DNA from: an uncultured Methanobrevibacter sp.
GTDB lineage: Archaea > Methanobacteriota > Methanobacteria > Methanobacteriales > Methanobacteriaceae
Direction of reading: 5' to 3'
Assembly (NCBI GenBank): GCA_902764015.1
Contig: CACWUH010000011.1
Span: 1 to 35,711, forward strand
DNA: 35,711 nucleotides
Of the stretch, positions 28,801-33,614 are shown piece after piece. Position 1 is the first letter of the stretch, and the number at the start of each line of letters is the position of its first letter. The notes under the pieces are model-generated. The model made no database searches. It saw nothing but the letters and a program-made list of their open reading frames with translations, and was not told the DNA's origin. Position numbers and translations under genes: made by a program.

Positions 28801-29582
28801 TGAGTTACCTCATGAACTTTGCTTAAAGATGTGAAATTGACATGTTCTGTGTCGATAGCGGTACCCAATGCCTTGTTTCCGGTGAAGTTACAGTAGCTTA
28901 CATTACCTTCGCTGCCGTCCCATGAGAATGCTCCACCGGATCTTTTGGCTGTATTGTTTATAAATGCGGAATTGTAGATTGTGGCCTGTGATGATCCATA
29001 TGCGAAGCTTATTGCACCACCGTCACATGCAGCGGTGTTGTTTATGAATATGGAGTTTTTGATTGTACCATTTGAAGCACCCAGGTCGAAACCGACAGCT
29101 CCACCGAGACCTGTCTTCCATTCGTTGTGTCCGCTTTCATTATCTCTTGGATTATTATAGGTGTTGTTTGCAATGCCTAAAGCCCTGTTGTTTTCAAATC
29201 TACATGCATCAAAGGTCACATTGTCATTGTCCTGCAGGAACACGGCTCCTCCACGGCCGGCTGCAGTACAGTTTGTGAAAGTGATATCTTTGAGGGTTGT
29301 ATGGCTTCCGGTAATCATGATTGCTCCCGCATCACCACCAGTCGTATTTGTGTCCCAGTGACTTACGTCCCAGCCTGCAAAGTGAACCCTCTTATCGTCG
29401 CAGACCTTAAGAGCTCCGCCGTATGCGGTTGTATTGATTAATGTGATGTTTACCATTTCACCGTAGTCACCGTCATAGTATATTGCACCTGCTGAACGTG
29501 CAGCCCTGGTGTTGTTGAAGGTACAGTTTATAACCTTACCGTAGTTAGCACCAGCCAGCCAGTCAAGACCTCCTCCGTTGTG
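13881..29582 (-). CDS. Main open segment of the giant adhesin-like protein: beta-helix, helical insert, Ig-like array, C-terminal anchor
   Basis: 5,233 uninterrupted residues; the first in-frame ATG is at 29456. From the upstream end to about 23.75 kb there are many right-handed beta-helix coils (Chlam_PMP/pectate-lyase-like) marked by GGAIY and NSTFxNN. They are interrupted by a helical insert at about 26490-27165. From about 23.45 to 14.03 kb there are about 35 Ig-like domains (Big_3-type, ~85-95 residues; core ATGNVTI, then GDDNY near each end). The tail is a hydrophilic linker, then TSNP, a hydrophobic helix and RRFRK, so the protein is probably membrane-anchored and exported. No LPXTG or pseudomurein-binding repeat is seen. 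Such proteins are thought to mediate contact with host, plant fibre or microbial partners. With no start at its 5' end, it is translatable only if the upstream breaks are artefacts or a cryptic start is used. Confidence 0.85.
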   Translation of the reverse strand, partial: HNGGGLDWLAGANYGKVINCTFNNTRAARSAGAIYYDGDYGEMVNITLINTTAYGGALKVCDDKRVHFAGWDVSHWDTNTTGGDAGAIMITGSHTTLKDITFTNCTAAGRGGAVFLQDNDNVTFDACRFENNRALGIANNTYNNPRDNESGHNEWKTGLGGAVGFDLGASNGTIKNSIFINNTAACDGGAISFAYGSSQATIYNSAFINNTAKRSGGAFSWDGSEGNVSYCNFTGNKALGTAIDTEHVNFTSLSKVHEVTHLPTPDSSTLDQLYVLVTKDGKTNVKYELYVTVPDPVNEYAWLKHTETDSTDSSPTDWATDEYFGGDGGSIIWGGDHGIIDHCIFINSDSARRGGGAYMQGNGGGLDWLAGANYGKVINCTFNNTRAARSAGAIYYDGDYGEMTNITIINATAFGGALKESEDHKVQYAGWDASHWDTNTTGGDAGAIMFTGDHIYVYNATFINCTAAGRGGAVFLQDNENVTFELCVFEENSALGTANNTWKNFREERNDANPDTKVDYTLTGHGGAIAFDVGARDGYVIDSLFNHNHAHRDGGAIYYASGATRGIVINSTFINHTINYDGGAIYLNGTYCEIHNSTFLNNSAKDDGGAIFWQGDHGIIYNITCDLNHGLGTGAGGGSSTKGGVICLTGSDVSVDKSTFTNSYGGLLGGTIFVTGDHVNITNSVFKNSTIGISDGGALYILGDDTLIRNCTFDNCTAPSEGGAIYVQGDRSVLDDSTITNSTAINGGAIYIEGNEAKINNTQISNVNASVYGGSIHVEGDDAVISVNITDSSVSGMDNYVPHIDSDYYEEHIADLLNKTDEMIVFISNMTCEHISQEDIERIKSQLKNIRKAIENVSTAKGGINSTNITIALGLLDELNQTLAQINATLSPEEYKENTLSLFNYVNDTENELKSLAIIDESLKIPESILDKINSMIANLDTLESQGVPIETILDLENALQSIKDAAENIFLGNKFNLAALNLTSGLLDELNQTLTVINATLSNNALDELFKGIEDTRDELDNLANIVMDNVVIPKAYGLGGAVYISGDRDVIRDSHVTQTTAYSGGAVYISGDDAAIENSDFKDVNATNDGGALFISGDGGKLYNSNFTHNFAGDDGGAIYWSGDHGTIDGIICSDNHGLSFNGSSSRGGAICLTGDDVTISKSEFNYNNVSYAEGSNQEKIDGGALFITGNDVIISETEFSHNNASHYGGTIYILGNETVIDNCTIDHSNAIRGGAIYVEGENATISAGFENTNATLSGGAIYVHGENARIVNSTFDTTYAFGSVDNGGGAIMVNGNFTSIENSNFTNTHADNNHEARGGAIYIKGRGTNITDSSFEHSRSNRYGGSIYINGTNTTIRESEFTDCTVSSDGSQGGAIYVNGEYTAIIGSAFDQNTAKGEGGAIYVNGDNAVIEGSNFTKNEANIKTGAEGGAIYVNGEYTLIDGSNFADSSAKFRGGAIYIDGANAKVKDSNFTNSSITGGTYDGGNPCGGAIYINKDNATIVGSVFKNSTVLTTVGEGGAIYIEGQYANITDSQFESSHAKTGGTIYINGANALINGSSANDSYASEHGGAVYATGLHASVYNSNFTNNLADGNGGAIFWAGGSASQYNTIDGCIFTNNTAHGITSLNTKGGGALYFSENGQYGTLKNSKFYYNSVQANNDKADGGAVLWDKSYHILIDHCDFIGNYLTTKGNKVWVQGGAMYLRAEKNYTVSNCLFENCSSAKEAGALYIQSNKNYYTEPNILIVNTTFRNNVAKAVGENIYGGGAVQVKECDYVWFENDTFINNTANQGGAISVYLTRNSIKITDNCTFIDNKATNRGGAIYYSPDNSYKTLELTDANFINNTANLGGAIYVEKTGLVIDGTNFTSNKAYQGSAIYATQSFTLRNSELIENRANSSKLNLDLDRVAGTIDILFEGWDNYINAIYATGGTITCTNVDYWDKNTTSSGKVSTFTGTLKNAAAASTPEVGIGIIVEIFDDDNNKLNVGNDIFATIDNGRLHLTTADFELSSFEHVYVTARLTNEDYYTQITNTSREKVNMDGSALDVIYHRNATVDVTISVPHNATGNAARGIVSVYYNDTFLANITIEDSRGMLNNISTLIGDRYLEVGKHNLTLRYWGDRYYDAANITIPINVVKAQSNITITYDDLGYDVYLNVTIVDDYDGIYYKDAEGDVLIEIYSQVSATPIKTAVVHLVNGNGVVKIEKLLPSNYTAIAYYNGDHNYNASVNSTSVVVREKADAIVDIQVSAYDIMVDETVYINITLITPPEYTATGNVTLYLDNDKYILLLNDSKAYFNVTGLPEGRKIITVCYDGNEQLIPTSNDATFWVHKYNTTIEANATNITHIQHEVINITLLNDTVGVVSIFVNDEEYFARISNGTAILELPLLPVGEYNVTVVFPGDDKYNNNTTSTKFNVLPATPEIVIDVENVTYGESVPVVVTLINCAEGNVTIEIDGTPYGDPKPVNNGRVEFVISDLAAGNYNLKAIYSGDANHTAASAEQDFTVYKAGRTVTVDVYDIVYGDVENINIHVNATGNVTIKVNGKTIEDYRVLEDNSTQITLANLAANTYNVEVIYNGNENYTESRATATFRVSPMDTSLVVDVHELWVWDKEYINIEVRNSTGDVARNLNGTLTINIDGINHYVRIINGTASFNITENSVGERVVWVFYEGDGNFSSSKVMETYKVLQRTPSMEIIAHDIIVGQDGNITVNLPSNATGYVEIEVKGVGTYYSDVSHGQAAVYPKNLKEGYYKVTVRYHGDAHDNYTHVAHIEHFTVSKAKANLMIDVNDTVYGNDSNIVVYVDDGVEGSITIKINDTLIGTYGIVDGKVNITVRLPAGNYTVHAEYGGSYGYDTNVTSKDFNVAKATPVIAIDVPQVVDANTNATIVVRINDTATGNITITVNGTKYNATIENGVAIFTIDKLLSGKYNITAEYAGDNNYTEAAAVTLTEGLTVDKVSCYQINVTANDTEVGLNSTIVVRVPADAVGNVSIYVDGKFAGNATISQGIAQLNVTRPYGNHTVNVTFTDGKYGPRYAIADFWVFKHESPIVIDVDSILVGDVAYINVTAPSDNVTIEINGKTYTRERYEDGIAYFEVSGLEHGNKTVVAIYAGNDNYTENTTTGNFTVSKRGSYVNVDVTNCTVAGGAFINVTVPDDAEGYAIVSVNNINYTVNLTDGKGNVTIFDLPSGTYDVYVTYIGDEKYLPSNNVTESVTVSKLDSFINVEVREGEAIVNGSDVTIIITAPDDITGKVNVTIDDGVKNTTYTVFVNEGEGILHLETPEIGIYNVTARYLENDRYLESRNSTEFEVYSNGKNLTVKTEEISAGGTENILVEINGNHTGEVRIIVKDSEGNVINDTNVSITPGELISTAELSVPNMDAGNYTVEAIYLEVNGTKVIEYVGFGAFKVDRLPSEISIKPIVNVTVGENVTIELELTPGATGNITVFVNGVEHNTTTSNLTITIPNLGEDEYIVHAFYYGDKDYYGSNATGAFRVDRNPTPIIIDVEAANVGDIVQINVTVPDEADGQILLDIGDQHVYANITGGVARFNITGLKGKEYNITATYLGNYKYLPNSTTSNVTISKKDTEFTITPTNITVGADEFMTIETDDNITSLVKVEIDGKNYTAFISEGKGNLTVPNLSAGNYNATLYFEGNEEYNRATAKANFTVNQTTTGITIVPQNITFGDKETITVYIDATGSVNITVDGETYADIPIVDGKAEFTVPGYLYANNYTVRVDYNGNVNYTTSFEGVNFTVAKATPELEISVQDIPYGDIEHIIVTVRAKGDAQGSVNITVNGNTTEINLTEEKTWVLRFSVDSLDNYDANAKWHIENLAVGEYSVSVTYNGNENFNQVSGEASFRVYQTNTTIDVEVSDIQVWDKEAVNITVHENATGNALVYVDGSETPIVAPITQGIAQANLTGLSVGRHSILVVYEGDRNFTENWTSKSFSVTQRTPTINVTAQNITVGDDGNITVSVPANATGYVVIEVIGDDVYYRDVIEGTAVAYPKDLKEGTYTVRVTYVGDEHDNYTEATAETDFKVSKVNSTVEVKVANITLGDVAAVNITVITGATGNVTITIGDEFNKTVGVIDGVISVIVPGLTVGDKTVNVTYNGNDRYLPSSNSTTFNVGRMNLSDMEIVDNGNGTVTVILPKDAQGNVTVYVDGKNFTANVTDGIAVIDLENVTPGTHNITAVYSGDGNYTNATANGTVTIPRLESDLHVNVTNIKVGDTEIITVELPENATGDVTIEINGVKYEPKNVTGNVVRFEIDNLTYGNKTAYVKYSGDGNYTGTSTSANFTVDKRNSTVTATIDPIKVGEDALVVVSVPENATGWVHVTVGNHTYAVKVDKGTGNTTIPGLASGTHPVVLEYLGDDQYLNSSNSSSVTVSRVPSNINVTVDNIKYGETAIINVETPEDLCGNVTVTVDGKPYTVFVSGGHGVLPVSGLKVGNHTVNVTFDGCRKYEPCENSTEFNVTKMETTPADIKVVDLSNGTVVVVVPGNASGNVTIKVGDELFNATVVNGTAVVNLDNVTPGTHDVEVFYSGDDIYSNATVNATVTAPKYETPITVTAGVTEVGDIAVITVEVPNNATGNITIEIDGVKHNVEIKDGVAVFNVENLTEGIKTIAVEYPGDDNYASNHTVANLTMEKRPSWVTATIEDIDVGENVTITVHVPENATGQVLIDIDGVGYYVNVTGGVGTTQIPRMPNGTYNVNLTYTGDGQFLPSSNSSSFNVSKVPSFVIPIAEDINVGENEIITFIVPEDATGNITIIIDGDEYNFNLADGVLSTSLQDGVFITAVSGGKGKIGIYGLPKGNYNVTVRYNGDGKYKPSDNKTSFKVSKSSTTVDVIDLGNGTVMVNVGDNASGNVTVKIGDQTYNATVVNGTAIVPLTNATPGTHEIEVTYSGDDTHGGKTVTSTVTIPKHSTPISVKVSDIYVGDTAVVTVTLPKDATGTVTIEINGKKYSTDKIVDGKAVFNVKGLAFGDKTVAVTYSGDDNYEGNYTTGQFKVKKRPSTITVDAKNIKVGNDEVITVTVPSDATGRVCVKINGVGYYGDIVNGKAKIIIPELPAGKYKATVTYEGDDKYLPSSKSVSFTVSKSKASISATGDEINQGEDADVVVKLPKDATGKVTINVAGKKYATKVRNGKATFSVPGLSEGVHKVMAHFHGDRKYDPIDTVTEILVHDNGPGDDHGDVAHSSKAVTALEAHQTSNPLWLLLLVILAVVSTQIRRFRK
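14025..23450 (-). repeat. Tandem array of about 35 Ig-like domain repeats
   Basis: Reading the protein I count about 35 successive domains of roughly 255-320 bases each. Typical elements in order are IxVxVxDIxVGD, an ITVxVPxNATGNVTI strand pair, a variable DGxxY turn, GxAxFxVxGL, then VxYxGDDNY and FxVSK as linker. The last twelve fall into three four-domain super-repeats (about 17190-16160, 16160-15063 and 15063-14025). An older four-domain block at about 22325-21240 is matched by one at about 18573-17452. Confidence 0.85.
26490..27165 (-). other. Helical (coiled-coil-like) insert inside the beta-helix region
   Basis: About 225 residues without any GGAIY coil signature break the solenoid. 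They are Leu/Glu/Asn-rich and predicted helical. Two related halves are visible, each containing LLDELNQTL followed by INATLS and a D-x-x-ELxxLA segment. Coils resume on both sides (GGSIHVEGDD before, GGAVYISGDR after). It may project from the solenoid as a helical hairpin or bundle. The function is unknown. Confidence 0.7.
28374..29580 (-). repeat. Near-identical 127-bp repeat pair (28374-28500 and 29454-29580)
   Basis: The two copies lie exactly 1,080 bases apart and differ at one base (28401 against 29481); the last 99 bases (28402-28500, 29482-29580) are identical. The sequence on the low-coordinate side of both copies is only roughly three-quarters similar. The identical block of the second copy ends exactly at the frame break at 29580. 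Confidence 0.85.
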
Positions 29583-30408
29583 TCACATGGTCACTTCCAA
29601 GCATGTATGCTCCTCCACCACGACGTGCGGAATTGGAATATATGACGTTACAGTGGTCTATTACACCACGGTCTCCTTCCCAGAGGATGGAACCTCCGTC
29701 ACCACCGTAGTAATAATCGATTGCCCAATCGGTTGCGGAAGGTTCGGTTTCATTGGTTTCAGCATGGTTCAGCCATTCATATGTGCCGTTTTCGTTGCGG
29801 ATAGTGATGTATAATGTGTATTTGGCCCTTTCATCACCGTTGTAGTCAATGAGGACATATAACTTGTTGAATGTTTCTGCGCTTGCATTCGGCAAGTCTG
29901 TTACGTTGATTACCTGTGAAAGGGATGTGATGTTTGCATGGTGTGTATGGATAATTATGCCTAAAGCATGGTTTAGAGTGAAGTTACAGTAGCTTACGTT
30001 ACCTCCGATACCGTTCCATGAAATCGCTCCACCACTGTGCATTGCGGTGTTGTTTATGAAGTTGGAGTTTATTACTGTACCGTTACGTGCGCCTAGATAC
30101 CAGTTGATTGCACCGCCGTCAATACCTGCGGTGTTGTCGATGAATGTACAGTTGTCGAACTTGGTATCCGTACAGAGACCCATGTCACTGCCCTGAAGGT
30201 ATACTCCACCACCGTTGTTTTCGGCGAAGTTGGTTTCAAAGGTACAGTTTTTAACAGTACCATGGTATCCTGTCCACATGATAGCTCCACCATTACCTCC
30301 ATAGGTTTCATTTCCATAGGAGTCGTTGTACAATACCTGACCCAATGCCCTGTTGTTTGTGAAGTTGGAATCTTCTATTGTACCGTTTCTACCGAACCAG
30401 AAGATTGC
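29583..30408 (-). pseudogene. Adhesin segment 5 of 6 (beta-helix coils, out of frame with both neighbours)
   Basis: An open segment with coils such as GGAIMWTGYHG, GGGVYLQGSD, GGAINWYLGARNG and GGAISWNGIGG. It then has a non-coil stretch with YTLYITIRNENG and ends GGGAYMLGSDHVT before running out of frame. The equivalent site one unit later reads GGGAYMQGNGGG, so the break lies in the coil that follows. Its upstream edge begins abruptly with AIFWFGRNG, lacking the GG that should precede it. Confidence 0.75.
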
Positions 30409-30917
30409 TTGAGTGCGCCTCTGTACCAGTCGATTGCACCACCGTTTACGCCTGCAACGTTGTCCGTGAATCTAGAATCCGTGACCGTCACATTTTCACA
30501 GTTACCATATTTCAGACTTCCCTGCAGGAAGATGGCTCCACCGTTGACCTTAGCGTCGTTCTTGTCGAATGTGGAATTTTCGACCGTACCGTTTGCACCT
30601 GTCCACATGATTGCTCCACCGTGGCCACCGGTAGTGTTTTCACCGAATGAATTTATTGCACTTGCATTGCCCAGCGCATGGTTGTTGGTGAATTTGGAGT
30701 TGTTTACAATACCCTGAGTACCGAACCAGTATATTGCACCACCAGAACGTTTAGCGGTGTTGTCGACGAAAGTGGAATTGTCCACAAGACCGTTGAATGC
30801 ACCTTCGTTCCAGTCGATAGCACCACCGTTGGTTCCAGCAGTATTGTTCTTGAAGTAGGAATGCCTGAATTCCGTATCTGTAGCGTTTTCCTCTTCACTG
30901 GCCTGCAGGAATACAGC
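30409..30917 (-). pseudogene. Adhesin segment 4 of 6 (beta-helix coils)
   Basis: It opens with AVFLQASEEENATD, continues through GGAIDWNEGAFNG, RSGGAIYWFGTQG, GGAIMWTGANG and GGAIFLQGS, and stops being in frame after GGAIDWYRGAL. The next segment starts at AIFWFG, so about 19-20 residues of the module (the coil normally reading N-x-T-F-x-NNTAKRSGG) are missing at about 30409-30413. Confidence 0.75.
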
Positions 30918-31281
30918 TGTTATTTACAAAGTTACAGTATTCCACATCACCCAGTGCACCGGACCACATGATTGCACCACCGTCACCACCGGTAGTGTTA
31001 TCACCCAGAACACTGGTTGCATTGACTTCACCCAATGCGCGGTTGTCATAGAATTTGGAATATCTTACGGTACCGTTGTGACCGTTCCAGAATATTGCAC
31101 CACCGCTGCGCATAGCTGTGTTGGCGATGAATGTGACATTGTCAACAATACCGTTGTGGGCACCTTTGTTCCAGTCGATTGCACCACCGTTGGTTCCAGC
31201 AGTATTGTTCTTGAAGTAGGAATGCCTGAATTCCGTATCTGTAGCGTTTTCCTCTTCACTGGCCTGCAGGAATACAGCTGT
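30820..31281 (-). repeat. Exact 101-bp repeat pair (30820-30920 and 31181-31281)
   Basis: Both copies encode the same AVFLQASEEENATD...NGGA stretch and are identical over 101 bases. In coding direction both begin at the same base (AGCTGTATTC), preceded by unrelated sequence, and both starting points are frame breaks. At the other end the identity stops at a single mismatch (30819 against 31180). Confidence 0.9.
30918..31280 (-). pseudogene. Adhesin segment 3 of 6 (beta-helix coils)
   Basis: It starts with the second copy of AVFLQASEEENATD and runs through GGAIDWNKGAHNG, RSGGAIFWNGHNG and GGDGGAIMWSGALG, ending EYCNFVNN. The next segment starts again at AVFLQ, so only about 7 residues of the expected xAxxRGG link are absent. 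Confidence 0.75.
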
Positions 31282-31696
31282 GCACCGGACCACATGATTG
31301 CACCACCGTCACCGCCATCGGTTACAGGGCCTAAAACGCTGGTTGCATTGACTTCGCCCAAAGCATGGTTGTCATAGAATTTGGAATATCTTACGGTACC
31401 GTTGTGACCGTCCCAGAATATAGCACCACCTGAACGTTTGGCTGTGTTGTTTACGAAAACACCGTTTTCCACAAGACCGTCATGAGCTCCGGCATGCCAG
31501 TCAAGTGCACCACCGTTAGTGCCTGCAACATTATTTTCAAAGTAGACATTGGTGAATGTAGTGTTTTCACAGTTACCATGACTGCAGTTCTGAAGGTATA
31601 CTGCACCACCACGACCACCAAAGTCATAGGCACTATTCTTCATAGCTTCATTATCAATGAACCTACAGTTATCGACAGTACCAAGCAGTGTTGCTT
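31281..31696 (-). pseudogene. Adhesin segment 2 of 6 (beta-helix coils)
   Basis: It starts within LLGTVDNCRFIDNEAM, continues through RGGAVYLQNCSHG, GGALDWHAGAHDG, RSGGAIFWDGHNG and VNATSVLGPVTDGGDGG, and ends AIMWSGA. Its upstream edge lacks the linker and GDGGAIxWxG coil expected before GTVDNC. Its downstream edge lacks about 18-20 residues before AVFLQ. Confidence 0.75.
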
Positions 31697-33162
31697 GTGA
31701 AGTTGGAGTCAAGTATCCTACCATTATGACCAGACCAGAATATCGCACCACCATTGGAACCTGCAGTATTATGGGTAAAGGTAGAGTTATATACATTACC
31801 GTCATGAGCACCATCATGCCAGTCAAGTGCACCACCATTGACACCTGCAGTGTTGTTGATGAATGTACACCATTCAAATGTAGTATTGGTACAATTGTCA
31901 TGAGTACAGTTTTGCAGGTATACTGCACCACCACGATTATCAGCACTGTTATTGATAAACCTACAATGGGCAACAGTACCATTTACACCAGACCATATGA
32001 TGGCACCACCATCACCAATATTACCATGAGTATCAGTAATAGTACCCTTAGCAGTATTGTTGGTAAAGTTGGAATCATGTATCTCACCATGGTGACCTGC
32101 CCAGAATACTGCTCCACCATTACCACTAGCCCTATTGTTGGTGAAAGTGGTATTGTATATATTACCATCATGAGCACCTTCCTGCCAGTCAACTGCACCA
32201 CCATTAAGACCTGCAATATTATTATTAAAGATGGAATTTGATACAGTGGTATTTGTACAGTTTTCCGTAGAGTTACCATGCAGGAATATTGCTCCTCCAC
32301 GCTGTTTAGCTTCATTATGTATGAACCTACAGTTATCGACAGTACCATTACTACCTACCCATATCACAGCACCGCCGTCTCCACCGCCAAGTACGCCTCC
32401 GAACTCGGAAATCACATCTCCGATAGCAACATTGTCAGTGAAATTTGAATCTCTAATTGTTCCGTCATGACCGCTCCAATGTATAGCACCACCACTGCGT
32501 TTGGCAGTGTTGTTGGTGAATGTTGAGCTGATCACTTTTCCGTGTGTGGAACCATAACGCCAGTCAATAGCACCACCGTTTAAGCTGGCGACATTTCCAT
32601 TAAACTCACAGTTCTCAATTGTACTCTTGGTACTGTTGTCAAGGTATATCGCACCACCATGCTCTGCGGCAGTGTTATTGATGAACTTACAATCAATAAT
32701 GGTCAATACTCCATGTGAACATATAGACCCTCCATTACCTGAAGCATTACCATTGATGAATGTAATTCCTTTTAATGTAACGGCAACTCCGTTACTTATA
32801 TTAAATATTCTGGCCTGATTGCTACCATCAATTATCACTTTACCGTTACCGTCTATGGTAGTGTCCTTATCGATGAGTACTCCCTCTTTCAAGCCGGAAT
32901 CCGAGCTGCCGTAAGTATAATTCTTAGTTAAATTGACTTCTCCGCCATCTTTTACTGCATCCTGCAAGTTAGTAAATGAGTCTGCATCTTCACTTCCAGT
33001 CAGCAGCGAATCATCTGAGTCAGGAAGTGAATATGAAGAGACATCACTAACGGCTATACTATCATCATCTGTTGTATTAAGGTCACTTGTGGCCGCAACG
33101 GCATGAAGTGAGAAGATACAACACATGATTAAACATATAATAAATATCTCTTTTCTATTCAT
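31697..33162 (-). pseudogene. Adhesin N-terminal segment with signal peptide (segment 1 of 6)
   Basis: From the ATG at 33162 it encodes MNRKEIFIICLIMCCIFSLHAVAATSD, a clear signal peptide with likely cleavage near AVAA. An Asp/Ser-rich linker follows, then FTNLQDAV (a common entry strand of beta-helix proteins) and coils up to about residue 488 (ILDSNFTSNTA). The frame then runs out and meets a stop at 31669. An earlier in-frame start six codons upstream is less likely, because GGGAGGTG (complement of 33168-33175) is ideally placed for 33162. If made as read, the product would be a secreted beta-helix protein of just under 500 residues without an anchor. Confidence 0.8.
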
Positions 33163-33475
33163 AATACACCTCCCTCCCACATTTTTTTGACATAAATTTT
33201 TTACATCAATAGGGAGAGTCTACGGTGATATGTATATAAGTTGATGGAAATATATAAACTTTAATATTTGAATTTCAACGAAAAAATTGAAATGTTTATA
33301 TAAAATACCTAAAATAATAAAAAATCATCACATTTCATTTCAAAATTTGAATAAAATAACAATATTGAAAACAGTAAAATGCATAGATGATTTGGCATGA
33401 TTTCTCAAAGAAATATTACTTTTCATAAAAAAAACTTGCAACTGGTGCAGATGATCTTTCTTGATTAAATGACAA
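33163..33475. promoter_or_regulatory. Promoter and leader of the giant adhesin gene, plus AT-rich spacer
   Basis: On the minus strand, CTTATATAC (complement of 33232-33240) and TTTATATA (complement of 33251-33258) are two good TATA boxes. The nearer one predicts a start at about 33210 and a leader of about 45-50 bases. The strong GGGAGGTG site (33168-33175) lies 5 bases before the ATG. The remaining 33270-33475 is AT-rich with no supported gene. Confidence 0.6.
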
Positions 33476-33613
33476 GAATATACAATAGAAAATAAGTAAT
33501 GAAAATGGAAGCGAAAAACTTCAAAAATCTAAATTTGATTGGCAGCTCAGAATATACAATAGAAAAAAAGTAATAAAATGGAAGTCGTTAAACTTCCAAA
33601 TCTAATTTGATTG
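33476..33613 (-). repeat. Tandemly duplicated ~65-bp 3'-end module
   Basis: Copies at 33476-33541 and 33550-33613 share GAATATACAATAGAAAA, AATGGAAG, an AACTTC arm and ATTTGATTG, separated by GCAGCTCA. The copy nearest the gene (33550-33613) has an intact hairpin; the other has a shortened one. The module lies directly after the stop of the leftward gene at 33615. Confidence 0.7.
33560..33598 (-). terminator. Hairpin terminator after the second adhesin gene
   Basis: A 7-bp stem, TGGAAGT (33579-33585) with ACTTCCA (33592-33598), loop of 6, is followed on the minus strand by TTTTATTACTTTTTTT. It lies 17 bases past the stop codon. Confidence 0.65.
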
Positions 33614-33614
33614 A

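Larger units (their letters stand above)
23750..33000 (-). repeat. Right-handed beta-helix coil repeats
   Basis: Short coils of about 20-30 residues recur with the pattern NxTFxNNTAxxGGAIYWxG. In the N-terminal part (about 29.6-32.6 kb) they group into a four-coil module of about 120 residues, with coil ends in the order IMWSG, FLQ, IDW, IFW. Between 27.7 and 29.6 kb longer units with a 1,080-base spacing are seen (for example 28381 matches 29461). Asn-rich and Gly-Gly-rich coils of this type stack into a solenoid. Confidence 0.8.
13881..33162 (-). pseudogene. Giant adhesin-like surface protein gene, whole locus (frame broken five times)
   Basis: About 19.3 kb reads as one gene in domain logic: signal peptide at 33162, beta-helix coils, helical insert, more coils, about 35 Ig-like domains, and a C-terminal anchor at 13881. 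One promoter precedes it and one terminator follows it. The frame changes at about 31696, 31280, 30918, 30410 and 29582. The segments alternate between two reading frames (0,2,0,2,0,2 by position of the codon's highest base). At the first four breaks the domain pattern suggests loss of roughly 7-30 codons of a recurring four-coil module. At the fifth little or nothing seems lost. As read, only the first roughly 489 codons would be made from the native start. The breaks may be real decay or assembly errors in repeats. Confidence 0.7.

Noticed and set aside
13881-33162. Regular short repeats resembling a CRISPR array
   Set aside because: The periodicity is in codons (GGAIY and NVTI motifs) inside open frames. 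Repeats are degenerate and there are no constant repeats with unique spacers.
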